DNA of 64,000 bases from an uncultured Bacillus sp. (GCF_946478885.1 NZ_CAMLDX010000002.1:37986-101985); one strand, 5' to 3'; shown: positions 27,590 to 37,555, counted from the stretch's first letter. The notes: generated by a model not told the origin, from the sequence alone. A program made the numbers and translations.

Positions 27590-28183
27590 ATGTCTGATTT
27601 AACTCCGCGGCAAATTAAAGCAAAGAAAACAAGAAAGAAGATATTAGAATCCGCATTATTTCTTTTCAGTAAAAAATCCTTTGATGATATCACAGTCGAT
27701 GAAATTGTAAGGCTTAGCGGCACATCAAAGGGGGCCTTTTATACACACTTTAAATCGAAATATGAAATTTTTCTTGAAAAATTTAAAGAGATCGATGACT
27801 TTTATATTGAATTTACTCGATCGCTCCTGAAAGAAGTAGATGCCAGTGGAAAATTATTGCATTTTTCTGAATCACAGATGGTCTTTTTACGAGATTATTG
27901 GGGAAGGGATTTGTTCCGAACCTTATATACGAATGCTTCACCGGATCATAATTATTTTCTGGATACCAACCGTGCTCTTTATAAAATCATTAATCGGTTT
28001 GTGACGGAGGGACAAGAAACAGGAGAATTCAAGCAAAAGCTATCGGCTGATGAGATCACGATGTTAATTACCAGATGTATGCGTGGGACATTATTCGATT
28101 GGTGTATCAGTCCTAATGATTTCGATTTGATAACGGAGACTCGAAAAATGCTGTGTTCAATATTAGAAGGATTAAAGGCCTGA
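27590..28183 (+). CDS. TetR/AcrR family regulator
   Basis: A 197-residue repressor-type protein. The N-terminal helix-turn-helix (residues 10-58) reads ILESALFLFSKKSFDDITVD and GTSKGAFYTHFKSK, typical of TetR. The C-terminal ligand domain is helical and not recognisable further. Divergence from a thiolase/acyl-CoA dehydrogenase operon, with a symmetric operator between, suggests it senses an acyl-CoA or related acid and represses that operon and itself. AAGGAG lies 9 nt before the ATG. Confidence 0.9.
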   Translation: MSDLTPRQIKAKKTRKKILESALFLFSKKSFDDITVDEIVRLSGTSKGAFYTHFKSKYEIFLEKFKEIDDFYIEFTRSLLKEVDASGKLLHFSESQMVFLRDYWGRDLFRTLYTNASPDHNYFLDTNRALYKIINRFVTEGQETGEFKQKLSADEITMLITRCMRGTLFDWCISPNDFDLITETRKMLCSILEGLKA

Positions 28184-28286
28184 ATTTTGTGAAGCAGCTC
28201 ACGTTTATGGGGAGTGTACTGCAGGAGCGAAAAGCAGGGAAATACAGCAACAACAGCCGGAGCAGACAGCTGAATAAAATTATGGC

Positions 28287-28344
28287 AAAAAAATCCCCTT
28301 CATCCTTTTCAAACGCGGAATCTGATCTGAATAGAATGAAGGGG
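28287..28344 (-). terminator. Terminator of the beta-oxidation operon
   Basis: On the minus strand CCCCTTCAT (28336-28344) pairs with ATGAAGGGG (28295-28303), followed by a T7 run. The loop is long (32 nt). It lies just downstream of the FadE-like gene. Confidence 0.7.
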
Positions 28345-28373
28345 TATATTGCAACTAAGATGGTACCATATTT

Positions 28374-30077
28374 TTAACCGATGACATCCTCAGCAATCAT
28401 ACGTTTAGTCTTAATTAAGTTAATCCGGTTTCCTTGATAGAGAGTCATTATATTTTCTACTAACACTTTCTCGTTTACCGTTTCATCTAAATAAAGCAGG
28501 ATATTCATCATGCGGGCCGAAATTCTTTGCCCAGCTTCGTGTACAAATACTTTTGTACAAAGCGCCTTTTGCCTCTCTCTTTCGACGCCTTTCATTCTGT
28601 AAATCTTTTCAGTACGTAAAATGGCACTCTCCATTGCATAAATATCAATCGCGGTATCAGCAATAATACGGAGCAGTTCCTGCTCCTGATTGAAGTCGGA
28701 AATAGATTTTTTTATAAGAGACATGGATTGCAGCAATGAACTTTTTGCCAGACGAAGAGTCTTCCTTTCCTGATATAACTCGCTTTCTGCATTTAACTCG
28801 GCAGAGAACGTAATTTCTTCATTTTGCTCCATTTGATTGAATAAATTGGATGCGATAACCATTCGGTTAATTTCATTGGTCCCTTCAAAAATCCGATTGA
28901 TTCTTGAATCACGATAAAGAGTTTCAATCTCATATTCTGATACAAAACCATAACCACCATGGATTTGCAATGCTTCATCCACAATGAAATCAAGTGCTTC
29001 AGTTGAAAATACCTTATTTATGGAACATTCTGCAGCATAGCGACTAATTGCCCTACCAATCCTATTTCCATCATCATCTATTCCCTCAAGCGCCAAGTCC
29101 AGCAAATGAGCTGTGCGGTAAATCATGCTTTCATTTATGTAGTTGAGAACAGACATATCCGCTATTTTTTCCTGAATCAACGGAAACTCGGCAATTGGCC
29201 GGGCGAATTGCGACCTTTCTTTCGAATAATCAACAGCTAATGCAAATGCTTGTTTTGAGTTGCCTAAACAAGTGGCAGAAATTTTATGCCGTCCAATATT
29301 AAGGATATTAAAGGCAATGACATGCCCCTTACCGATTTCTCCTAACACATTTTCAATCGGCACCTTTACATGGTCTAAAATCACAGGACGTGTAGAGGAA
29401 CCCTTTAAACCCATTTTCTTTTCTTCTGCCCCTGTTGTTAATCCCTCTGAATGGCGGTCGACAATGAATGCAGTAAAATGTTCACGGTTGATTTTGGCAA
29501 ATACAATAAAGAAATCTGCATATCCTGAATTAGTAATAAACTGTTTTTCACCATTTAGAATATAATACTTACCGCAGTCAGACAGCATGGCTGTGGTTCT
29601 GACGGAAAGCGCATCTGTTCCAGCTGCTGGCTCTGTCAAGGCATAGGCCCCGATTTTTTCACCTGAAGCAACACCTGGTAAATAAGTCTGCTTTTGTTTT
29701 TTTGTCCCGAAGTAAACAATAGGAAGGGAACCAATTCCAACCTGACCTCCATGTGTGACAGCAAAGGAGCGACCAAAAGCGATTTTTTCCGTTAATAATG
29801 TGGAGCTAATTTTATCAAGCTTTATTCCGCCATATTTCTCGGAAATATCCAGCCCAAGTAACCCTAATTGCCCTGCCTGTTTTAATAGGGTTACGTTTAA
29901 GTCCAGCCTACCTTGTTCAATCTGATCCATTAATGGCTTAACCTGAGTGGCAATAAACTTTTCAGCCATATCCCCCATCATTTTATGCTCTTCCGTTAAT
30001 TTCTCTGGAACGAACAGGTCTTCTGCATCAGTCTCTATAAATAAAAATGATGTCTGATCTGCCTGTTTATTGGTCAT
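28374..30077 (-). CDS. FadE-like acyl-CoA dehydrogenase with C-terminal extension
   Basis: A 567-residue acyl-CoA dehydrogenase, similar in length to Bacillus FadE/YusJ and VLCAD-type enzymes. AYALTEPAAGTDAL and the IFEGTNEINR block (catalytic Glu) mark the core (residues 30-410). A helical C-terminal extension of about 150 residues follows. It probably oxidises long-chain acyl-CoA at or near the membrane. The start is ATG 30077 with GAGG 8 nt upstream. It is the last gene of the six-gene operon, 137 nt after the thioesterase gene. Confidence 0.9.
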   Translation of the reverse strand: MTNKQADQTSFLFIETDAEDLFVPEKLTEEHKMMGDMAEKFIATQVKPLMDQIEQGRLDLNVTLLKQAGQLGLLGLDISEKYGGIKLDKISSTLLTEKIAFGRSFAVTHGGQVGIGSLPIVYFGTKKQKQTYLPGVASGEKIGAYALTEPAAGTDALSVRTTAMLSDCGKYYILNGEKQFITNSGYADFFIVFAKINREHFTAFIVDRHSEGLTTGAEEKKMGLKGSSTRPVILDHVKVPIENVLGEIGKGHVIAFNILNIGRHKISATCLGNSKQAFALAVDYSKERSQFARPIAEFPLIQEKIADMSVLNYINESMIYRTAHLLDLALEGIDDDGNRIGRAISRYAAECSINKVFSTEALDFIVDEALQIHGGYGFVSEYEIETLYRDSRINRIFEGTNEINRMVIASNLFNQMEQNEEITFSAELNAESELYQERKTLRLAKSSLLQSMSLIKKSISDFNQEQELLRIIADTAIDIYAMESAILRTEKIYRMKGVERERQKALCTKVFVHEAGQRISARMMNILLYLDETVNEKVLVENIMTLYQGNRINLIKTKRMIAEDVIG

Positions 30078-30214
30078 ATTTATCACCTCAATAAAAATGA
30101 ATTCAATGCTGTATGTCTTTTCAAGGAGAATATGATTATTTCATTTTTGGTATAGGAAACGATTTTCACATATTTTTTTACGAATATTGGAAAAATTAAA
30201 TCAATACTGATATA

Positions 30215-30640
30215 TTATTTGACAGTAGTATTCATATTTTCGATCGCATCTCGAACCTTATCAGGGATAATGATTGCTTTAACTTTTACGCCATTAAAAT
30301 CTACCCATGCTCTGATTTCATAGCCTTCTGCAATGGCAGTACCCTCCTTTAGGAAAGTATGGCTAATGATGAAAACTTTATTTCTTACCTCTGTAACAGT
30401 TGAAGCAATAGTCACCTGATCACCGAACTTTAGAGGAGATTTAAACTGGCATTTTGCTTCAACCAGGGGGATACTGATTTTTTCATTTTCAAATAACGAA
30501 GCAGTCGGATAGCCGATTTCACTGAAATAATGATGGGATGCCTCATCCATCCATGCATAAAAACTCGGATAAAAAACTATTCCTGCCGCATCGGTTTCAC
30601 CCCAGCGGACTTGAAATTGGTAATGAATTACTTTCGCCAT
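30215..30640 (-). CDS. Acyl-CoA thioesterase (4HBT/YbgC type)
   Basis: A 141-residue single hotdog domain with RWGETDAAGIVFYPSFYAWMDE, the 4-hydroxybenzoyl-CoA thioesterase signature; the Asp of TDAAG is the likely catalytic residue. It hydrolyses acyl-CoA to acid plus CoA and may release CoA from dead-end intermediates in the pathway. GGAGAGG precedes the ATG. It lies 39 nt after the acyl-CoA ligase gene in the same operon. Confidence 0.88.
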   Translation of the reverse strand: MAKVIHYQFQVRWGETDAAGIVFYPSFYAWMDEASHHYFSEIGYPTASLFENEKISIPLVEAKCQFKSPLKFGDQVTIASTVTEVRNKVFIISHTFLKEGTAIAEGYEIRAWVDFNGVKVKAIIIPDKVRDAIENMNTTVK

Positions 30641-30679
30641 GATATCCTCTCCTTAAAACGTATTGTCATTTATCTAGTT

Positions 30680-32257
30680 TTAACGAAGGGTCGCTTTCAA
30701 TTGTTTCCGCAATTGTTTTTCAAGCGCCACCTTTATAATTTTTCCGCTTGCCGTCATAGGAAGTTCGTCAAGAAATACGATACGATCTGGTACTTTATAA
30801 TCAGCAACTTTCTCCTTTAGAAAGCCTTTCAGCGAATCTTCTGTTTCCGAGAGTCCAGGCTTTAATTTAATAACTGCACAAGAAATCTCTCCGAGTACTG
30901 TATCAGGCAAACCAACGATCGCTGTCTCTAATACACTTGAGTGTTTATAGAGAATTTCTTCAATTTCCCGCGGGTATATATTATAACCACCACGGATAAT
31001 CATTTCCTTTTTTCTGCCGACAATACGAATGTAACCCTTTTCATCTATTGTGACTAAATCCCCTGTATAAAACCAGCCCTCATCATCAATGGCTTCTCTG
31101 GTTTGCATTGGCATTTGGTAATAGCCCTTCGTAATTCCCGGACCCCTTAGGGCAATTTCACCGACAACATTTAACGGGATTTCATTTCTTTGGGCATCCA
31201 CTACTTTTGCCTCTGATCCAGACAGCACCTTGCCAACTGTAACGGATCTGATATGATCATCATCGGCAAAATCTGTTGCCGTAATCGAAGCCGCTGTCTC
31301 GGTTAATCCATAAAAAACCATGACCTCACAGCCCATTTCATGTCGGATCTTTCGCAAGATCTCTTCCGGACATGGAGCAGCGGCAATAATCCCTGTACGT
31401 AATGATGATAAATCATAGTTTTTAAATTCCGGGTGATTAAGCTCAAGAATAAACATAGTGGGCACGCCGTGGTGAACGGTTATTCTCTCGCGTTCTATGA
31501 TTTCCAGTGCATGAAGTGCCTTAAATTCCTCCATAAAGACCATTTTTGCCCCCGCGGCTACTGCAGCTAAAACACCAGCCACCATCCCGAATACGTGAAA
31601 GCAGGGAACCGCAATCAGAAATACATCCGCAGATGTACATCTTAATCGTTCATCCGATACGATCGCGGAATACATCACATTTTGATGAGTCAGCATGGCC
31701 CCCTTTGGCTTCCCCGTTGTACCCGATGTATAGAGGATCGTAAAAACATCCTCCGCCGGTTCAATGACAGGCTGTTGAAATGAGGGTAAGCTGGCAGCAG
31801 TATTCAGCAATTCATTAAAGGATATGCATCCTTCTTTTTCAAATCGCACTGTAAAGATCGTTTCAAGTGCTGGACGATTGCTTTTATGCGTAAGATAGGA
31901 TTGGAAGAATTCGGCATGACCGAAGTTTTCCGCGACAAATACTGCCTTTGCTCCTGAGTTTTCGAGGGCATATAATAATTCATCGTGTTGATAGCGAGTA
32001 TTACTCGGAACAATAATAGCCCCTAATGCGGCTGCGGCAAAATAGATGGACAGGAATTCATTCCAATTTGGAAGACAGACCATCACCCTATCTCCTTTGC
32101 GTATTCCATGAATCGCTAATCCGGAGGCCAGTTTGTGAACTTCATTGTAAAGCTGTCTGTAAGTAACTCGTGTGTACCCATCAAAGGCTGCTTCTTTTTC
32201 AGGATTCATTCTATAAGCATTTTCAAGTACCTCAGAAACGGACATATGAATATTCAC
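30680..32257 (-). CDS. Long-chain-fatty-acid-type acyl-CoA ligase
   Basis: A 525-residue member of the ANL adenylating superfamily. The P-loop is ILYTSGTTGKPKGAMLTH, YGLTETAAS is the A5 motif, GWFYTGDL and GRKKEMIIRGGYNIYP are A7-A8, and the catalytic Lys lies in MTASGKIIKVAL. It activates a carboxylic acid to acyl-CoA with ATP. The start is GTG 32257 with GGAGGG 6 nt upstream. It is 18 nt after the thiolase gene in the beta-oxidation operon, so it probably supplies the acyl-CoA used by its neighbours. Confidence 0.92.
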   Translation of the reverse strand: MNIHMSVSEVLENAYRMNPEKEAAFDGYTRVTYRQLYNEVHKLASGLAIHGIRKGDRVMVCLPNWNEFLSIYFAAAALGAIIVPSNTRYQHDELLYALENSGAKAVFVAENFGHAEFFQSYLTHKSNRPALETIFTVRFEKEGCISFNELLNTAASLPSFQQPVIEPAEDVFTILYTSGTTGKPKGAMLTHQNVMYSAIVSDERLRCTSADVFLIAVPCFHVFGMVAGVLAAVAAGAKMVFMEEFKALHALEIIERERITVHHGVPTMFILELNHPEFKNYDLSSLRTGIIAAAPCPEEILRKIRHEMGCEVMVFYGLTETAASITATDFADDDHIRSVTVGKVLSGSEAKVVDAQRNEIPLNVVGEIALRGPGITKGYYQMPMQTREAIDDEGWFYTGDLVTIDEKGYIRIVGRKKEMIIRGGYNIYPREIEEILYKHSSVLETAIVGLPDTVLGEISCAVIKLKPGLSETEDSLKGFLKEKVADYKVPDRIVFLDELPMTASGKIIKVALEKQLRKQLKATLR

Positions 32258-32275
32258 GATTTTCCCTCCTCTTAA

Positions 32276-33457
32276 TTAAAGTCTCTCCCAAAGAGCCGCT
32301 ATTCCTTGACCGCCGCCGATACAGACAGATGAAGCACCGTATTTCTTACCTCTCCTCCCCAGTTCATAAATCAATGTAAGCGAGATTCTTACACCCGAAG
32401 CCGCTAGCGGATGTCCAAGAGCAACAGCCCCTCCATTAACATTACCGATTTCCGGATCAAAGCCTAATTCCTTTTCGCAAGCCAAATATTGAGCGGAAAA
32501 GGCTTCATTTATTTCGATTAAATGAAGATCCTGCAGCCTCAGTCCGGCTTTTCCAAGCGCTCTACGAATAGCAGGTACCGGTCCGATGCCCATGTATTTC
32601 GGCTCCACACCGACAACATCCCCTGCCACTAAGCGTGCAATCGGCTTCAGACCTTTTTTAGCTGCGTAATCTGCAGAAGCCATTAATACTGCGGCTCCGG
32701 CATCATTCATTCCGCTGGCATTACCAGGCGTGACAACTCCTTCTTTGATAAAACGCGCCTGTAGACGGCTTAGCTGGTCCATGCTCGTATTCCGTGGATG
32801 TTCATCTTGCTCAATGATTCGTGTCCCTTTTTTATGTTGCACGGAAACCGGGATGATTTCTTCTTTAAAATATCCTTTTTCCATAGCCGCCAATGCCTTT
32901 TGGTGGCTATAGAAGGCATGCTGATCAATTTTCTCACGAGAAAGCTCGTATTTTTTAGCAAGGTTTTCTGCAGTAATAGACATCGTACAATCTCCATACG
33001 AGTCATACAGACCCTCCCACAGCCAGTCCTCCAATTTGACAGAACCTAGTGGGGCTCCCCAACGCATTCCTTTCACAACATGCGGAACTTGACTCATACT
33101 TTCGGTACCGCCTGCCAGTACAAGCTCTGCTTCTCCGTTTTGGATCAACCTTGCTGCTGACAGAATCACTTCAATCCCTGTGCCGCATAATCGATTCACT
33201 GTTACGGCTGGTACATGAACAGGTACTCCTGCTTTCAACCCTATATGTCGTGCGAGAAAATGAGCATCGCAACTAGATTGCTGCACATTGCCAAAGACAA
33301 CGTGATCGATTTCTTCCGGGTCAACCTGTGCTTTTCTGATTGCTTCCCTAGACGCAATAGTCCCCAGTTCAATTGCAGGAATTTCCCGAAATGAACCGTT
33401 GATTTCTGCAAAAGGAGTCCTTGCTCCCTCTAATAAAACAACCTCTTTTTGTCCCAT
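32276..33457 (-). CDS. Acetyl-CoA C-acyltransferase (thiolase), operon copy
   Basis: A 393-residue thiolase with nucleophile Cys91 (NRLCGTGIE), GGAVALGHPLAASG with base His, and VCIGGGQG with the second Cys. It performs the last step of beta-oxidation. ATG 33457 is preferred because AGGGAG lies upstream; the longer frame from 33502 overlaps the previous gene. It follows the enoyl-CoA hydratase by 7 nt. It is a second thiolase distinct from that at 25997. Confidence 0.93.
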   Translation of the reverse strand: MGQKEVVLLEGARTPFAEINGSFREIPAIELGTIASREAIRKAQVDPEEIDHVVFGNVQQSSCDAHFLARHIGLKAGVPVHVPAVTVNRLCGTGIEVILSAARLIQNGEAELVLAGGTESMSQVPHVVKGMRWGAPLGSVKLEDWLWEGLYDSYGDCTMSITAENLAKKYELSREKIDQHAFYSHQKALAAMEKGYFKEEIIPVSVQHKKGTRIIEQDEHPRNTSMDQLSRLQARFIKEGVVTPGNASGMNDAGAAVLMASADYAAKKGLKPIARLVAGDVVGVEPKYMGIGPVPAIRRALGKAGLRLQDLHLIEINEAFSAQYLACEKELGFDPEIGNVNGGAVALGHPLAASGVRISLTLIYELGRRGKKYGASSVCIGGGQGIAALWERL

Positions 33458-33464
33458 GCTGATA

Positions 33465-34274
33465 TCATCTCCCTGTAAAATTTGGTTTTCTTTTTTCAAC
33501 AAATGCTGCCATACCTTCTTTACGATCTTCCGTTGAAAAAGCGCTTACAAAGCAGGCCGCCTCCAGCATCAATCCGGAATCAAGGTCAACATTTGAGCCA
33601 GCCTGAACGGCTGTTTTCATCATTCTTAAGGCAACAGCCGGTTTTTGTGTCAATTTTCTTGCCCATTCCTTTGCTGTTGAAATCAAATCACTATGTGGAG
33701 TGACTTTGTTAATGATATGCAGTTTTAGCGCCTGTGCCGCATCAATCATTTCTCCAAAGTACAGTAATTCCTTGGCAATGCCCTGACCAGCAATTTTTTG
33801 GATTCGCTGCGTTCCACCGCCACCCGGGATAATCCCTAACCCGATTTCAGGAAAGGCAAATTTGGCTTTTTCCGAGGCAATCCTCAGGTCGCAGGCTAAT
33901 GCCAGTTCGAATCCGCCTCCAAGTGCAAGCCCATTTATCACGGCAATAACTGGCTTGGAGAGATTTTCAATTTTAGAAAAAGCTCTCCTTGAAACCTGGC
34001 TCATATTCAGCATACCGACTGTATCCAAATGCATCATCTCATTCAGGTCCGCTCCTGCCACAAAAGCCTTATCCCCATTGCCTGTGATTAAAATGACATT
34101 AACATCTTCATTTGCTTCTAATTCATCCATTAGCTGTATTAATTCCTCAAACACCTGCGTGTTTAGAGGATTAACCGGAGGGCGGTTTATCGAAACTATG
34201 GCGATTCTTTCGTCTATTTCACATAATAACGAACTGAAGGTCTTTTCCTTTATTGAATTATTTTGAATAGTCAT
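33465..34274 (-). CDS. Enoyl-CoA hydratase/isomerase
   Basis: A 269-residue crotonase-fold protein. The oxyanion-hole region is AFVAGADLNEM, the first catalytic Glu lies in GLALGGGFELALACD and the second in AFPEIGLGIIPGGGGTQR. It hydrates trans-2-enoyl-CoA to 3-hydroxyacyl-CoA. The gene overlaps the upstream dehydrogenase gene by 17 nt, so translation is coupled and the two act in successive steps. Confidence 0.93.
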   Translation of the reverse strand: MTIQNNSIKEKTFSSLLCEIDERIAIVSINRPPVNPLNTQVFEELIQLMDELEANEDVNVILITGNGDKAFVAGADLNEMMHLDTVGMLNMSQVSRRAFSKIENLSKPVIAVINGLALGGGFELALACDLRIASEKAKFAFPEIGLGIIPGGGGTQRIQKIAGQGIAKELLYFGEMIDAAQALKLHIINKVTPHSDLISTAKEWARKLTQKPAVALRMMKTAVQAGSNVDLDSGLMLEAACFVSAFSTEDRKEGMAAFVEKRKPNFTGR

Positions 34275-35112
34275 AAAAACCAGCTCCTGTCTTTTTGCCT
34301 AATCGTCCAGCTCTGATTAATTGCTTCAGCAATAATGGAGGGGCAAATCGATTGTCATCAAGCTCCTTTTTGAAATACTCCATAACATAGTACCCAATAT
34401 CGACACCGGCAAAGTCCTGCAGTGTGAATGGCCCCATCGGATAATTCAAGCCAAGTGTGACGGCTTTATCAATATCCTCTGCCGTTGCAACACCCTCTTC
34501 GAGCAGTTTGACCGCTTCAATAAATTGTGGAATCATAATTCTGTTCACAATAAATCCAGGCGTGTCCTTTTTCACCTCAATCGGTACTTTGTTCATCTGT
34601 TCTGCAAGCGCTTTTATTTTTTCGATTGTTTCATCACTGGTTTTAAAACCGCGGATGACCTCAACAAGCTTCATCACCTGTGCAGGATTAAAGAAATGCA
34701 TGCCGGCAACACGATCCGGGCGTTTGGTAACTTCGGCGATCTCTGTAATCGACATGGAGGATGTATTGGTAGCAATGATCGCATCCTCGCGTAAAATGGC
34801 ATCCAATTGCGAGAATACGTCTTTTTTTAGACTTAAATCCTCGATTATCGCTTCGATCACGATATCGGAATCCTTTAAATCCTCGATATCAGTCGTAGTG
34901 GTAATCCGCTCCAACACATCGGCCTTCTGTTGTATGGTCATTTTCTCTTTCGCAACCCTTTTATCCAAAAATCCTTCGATACGAGAAAGGGCTGATTCTA
35001 AAAATGATTCATGAATATCCCGCAGCATGACCTGAAACCCTGATATTGCAGCGAGATTGGCAATGCCGCTTCCCATTGTACCTGCTCCTACGACCCCAAT
35101 TTTTTGCATCAT
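34258..35112 (-). CDS. 3-hydroxyacyl-CoA (3-hydroxybutyryl-CoA) dehydrogenase
   Basis: A 284-residue, single-function dehydrogenase. Rossmann motif VVGAGTMGSGIA binds NAD; ATNTSSMSITEIA and MHFFNPAQVMKLVEVI carry the catalytic Ser and His region, and Glu follows in KDTPGFIVNRI. It oxidises 3-hydroxyacyl-CoA to the 3-keto form. It is the first gene of the operon that runs to 28374 (hbd, ech, thiolase, ligase, thioesterase, FadE-like). Two adjacent ATG codons at 35112 and 35109 follow GGGGG. Confidence 0.93.
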   Translation of the reverse strand: MMQKIGVVGAGTMGSGIANLAAISGFQVMLRDIHESFLESALSRIEGFLDKRVAKEKMTIQQKADVLERITTTTDIEDLKDSDIVIEAIIEDLSLKKDVFSQLDAILREDAIIATNTSSMSITEIAEVTKRPDRVAGMHFFNPAQVMKLVEVIRGFKTSDETIEKIKALAEQMNKVPIEVKKDTPGFIVNRIMIPQFIEAVKLLEEGVATAEDIDKAVTLGLNYPMGPFTLQDFAGVDIGYYVMEYFKKELDDNRFAPPLLLKQLIRAGRLGKKTGAGFYDYSK

Positions 35113-35251
35113 TTCTTGTATACCCCCTATATTTATTTTAAATTTTCTGTATTTTCAGTATATATAATCCTCTCTCATTTATGTACCATCACCATATAGG
35201 AATATCACTGCCTTCTTTCCTCATTTTTGAGGATAAAATATGTATGTATTG

Positions 35252-35280
35252 CAAAAAAAAGAAGCCTGGCTTCCCAAGCT
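35252..35280 (-). terminator. Terminator of the PucR-type regulator gene
   Basis: On the minus strand AGCTTGG pairs with CCAGGCT around GAAG, followed by TCTTTTTTTT. It separates the regulator transcript from the beta-oxidation operon. Confidence 0.75.
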
Positions 35281-35304
35281 ATCTCGCAAATAAGTGTAAT
35301 AGTT

Positions 35305-37509
35305 TCAGCGATGTTTTTCCCAATACAGATCGTTTAATTTAAAGGCCATTAATAAATTAAAACGTTGCTCGGAATCTGATAAATCAACATTCAGCAGTAA
35401 TTCAATTTTTTCCAAGCGATATAATAAGGATGTTCGATGGATAAATAATTCTTCAGCAGTTTCTTTTATACTGCCATTATGTTCAAGATAGACCCGCAAT
35501 GTCTGTGAGAGATCGATCTTTTTTTCTTTAGAATAATGAAGGAGTGGAGCAAGATGTGTTTGAATGAACATTTCCGCCATTTTTGTGTCTTTTAATTGGT
35601 ATAGCAGAGTATAGGCACCCAATTCATCGAATAAGGCATAGCCGAGATTATTTCGGCTATTTTTCACTACATTAAGTGATTTTGCTGCCTGCAAATAGGA
35701 GAGGTAGTAGTCTGCTATTTTTTCTGTTTTCCCACCTGCAGCAATAAAGATTTGACAGGATCCGTTAATGCCATCCGCTTCTTTCTTCACAAACTCATAT
35801 AATTGATTCCAATATAATCTTGGTTTATTCTTTTCAGCCGTGACAGGTACAATCAGGATCCATTCCCCTTCTTTATTAGTAATAAGTATTTCTGGGAATT
35901 GGTGAGGGATTTTTTCCCTTAATTGGTCTGCCAGCATCGATTTGTATGCTTCTCTTTCCAATAAATCCATGCTCAATTCCTCACCTAAAATGGTGAAGGA
36001 AACTATGGCTACACGGTGGGGTGAGAAAATATCCCAGTTAAATAAGTTGGCATACTGAATAATCCTATCTTCATCCTCTATTTTCTCAGCGAGCAGCTTA
36101 TTTATGAAACTGTCCTTTACCTGTTCTTTTGCATCCAAAACGAGTTTTTGTTTAATAAATTGAATCGAATAAATATTGCGCGCCAAGTTGATGCTTAAGC
36201 GGTAATAATCATCCATTTCCTCATCGGCTACCTCAATGGCCAAATATCCCAATACATCGCCCCCAACATTGATCGGCCAGACGGCAATGTTTGATTCATC
36301 GTTCTGAACGGATGAAATCGAGGTCCATTTCGGTTGTTTTTGGATAAGTTTATAGGTTACAAGTTCAACCAGACTGTGCAGTTCCTCCTTTTCTTCCTGA
36401 TAGAGTTTATAGGAAATCGGACGCATAAATCTATCCAACAGGATCACCGTTGTTGAAAATAGACTGCTCAGTGTATTCGTGATCCCACTGAAATGATTTC
36501 CTTCGACGGTTTCTTTAACTAAAGACTGTTGATAATCAAGGAGAAAGTGAAGCCTTTGTTTATGCTCCTTCTCATTTTGATATAACCGGGCGTTCTCTAT
36601 CATTATGGCTGCATGGTGTGCCAAAAACTCCAGCGTTTGCACATCATCCTTTGAAAATACTTTTGGCGGTTTACTTTCAACATGTAACACTCCAATTATT
36701 TTCCTATTCATTTGGAGAGGAATCGTAAGCTGTTGTCCCCCAGGCGTTTCGAGATACGGAAAGTAATCCTGCAATTCATAGACATTGTCGAGGTCAATCC
36801 TCTCTTTCCCTGTTAGACGACCGGAAGATGAAGGCTGGTAAAGTAGGCAGTTTTCCTTCTCGTCTATAAAATAAAGACATGCCCTTTCAACCTTTATTTC
36901 CCGTTCTGCCCGCTTTACTAGTTTTTCAGTCATTTTTTCAATCGATGAATCGATCGTAAAATTTTGCTGCAGCCATTCCATACCCAAAAGCTTATTTTTT
37001 TGCCGTTCTTTTTGTTTGGATGAATCAATAGCAGCGGCAGCATCTTTACCAAACTCATCGAATATTTTCTCCATTTCCCCCATAAGTGTCACCTGATGTA
37101 AATAGCCTATTACACAGAAACCAATCGATGAAGCTTCGTCAATCAGCGGTACGGTAAACCACGCGGGGATTTTTTCTCGCCATAATAAACGGGAAAAATC
37201 GCAGTTACTTTGTTCCTGCTGTCCGTCAAACATCATGCTTTTATGCAGCAGGTGTGGATCGCACCGGCTGACACGGAGCGGTAATGCCTCTGGAATAGAT
37301 CGTAAACAACCGCTCCAAGCCTTTGTGACAAAGTCCTCCCCTTCTTTGAGGATAATTCCAACAAAATAGCAAGAAAGCTCCGAGCAAAACGAATCACATA
37401 AAAACTGCAATGTCTCTTTCTCTGAGTCAAATTTGATTAATTCCCGGGAAGTTTTCCGCAGATGGGTTTCAATTTTCTTTACTAATTTCTCCCTTTTTGT
37501 GACATCCAT
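35305..37509 (-). CDS. PucR-type regulator with GAF domain
   Basis: A 734-residue cytoplasmic protein. A GAF-like region near residues 35-165 and a clearer GAF domain (about 185-310: ERACLYFIDEKEN ... VQTLEFLAHHAAIMIENARLY) precede a GGDEF-like/CdaR domain (about 470-640). The C-terminal PucR helix-turn-helix reads KETAEELFIHRTSLLYRLEKIE. Such proteins activate catabolic operons when a metabolite binds. It lies directly upstream of, and on the same strand as, the beta-oxidation operon, which is the likely target (inference). AAGGAG precedes the ATG. Confidence 0.88.
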   Translation of the reverse strand: MDVTKREKLVKKIETHLRKTSRELIKFDSEKETLQFLCDSFCSELSCYFVGIILKEGEDFVTKAWSGCLRSIPEALPLRVSRCDPHLLHKSMMFDGQQEQSNCDFSRLLWREKIPAWFTVPLIDEASSIGFCVIGYLHQVTLMGEMEKIFDEFGKDAAAAIDSSKQKERQKNKLLGMEWLQQNFTIDSSIEKMTEKLVKRAEREIKVERACLYFIDEKENCLLYQPSSSGRLTGKERIDLDNVYELQDYFPYLETPGGQQLTIPLQMNRKIIGVLHVESKPPKVFSKDDVQTLEFLAHHAAIMIENARLYQNEKEHKQRLHFLLDYQQSLVKETVEGNHFSGITNTLSSLFSTTVILLDRFMRPISYKLYQEEKEELHSLVELVTYKLIQKQPKWTSISSVQNDESNIAVWPINVGGDVLGYLAIEVADEEMDDYYRLSINLARNIYSIQFIKQKLVLDAKEQVKDSFINKLLAEKIEDEDRIIQYANLFNWDIFSPHRVAIVSFTILGEELSMDLLEREAYKSMLADQLREKIPHQFPEILITNKEGEWILIVPVTAEKNKPRLYWNQLYEFVKKEADGINGSCQIFIAAGGKTEKIADYYLSYLQAAKSLNVVKNSRNNLGYALFDELGAYTLLYQLKDTKMAEMFIQTHLAPLLHYSKEKKIDLSQTLRVYLEHNGSIKETAEELFIHRTSLLYRLEKIELLLNVDLSDSEQRFNLLMAFKLNDLYWEKHR

Positions 37510-37555
37510 TGTTTTCTCCTTTTAACCAATATTTGCAAGGTTTATAGATATAAAA

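Noticed and set aside
30078..30214. Possible FadR-type operator before the FadE-like gene
   Set aside because: TGAAATAATCATATTC does not fit the TGAATGA-TA-TCATTCA spacing of the B. subtilis FadR site.
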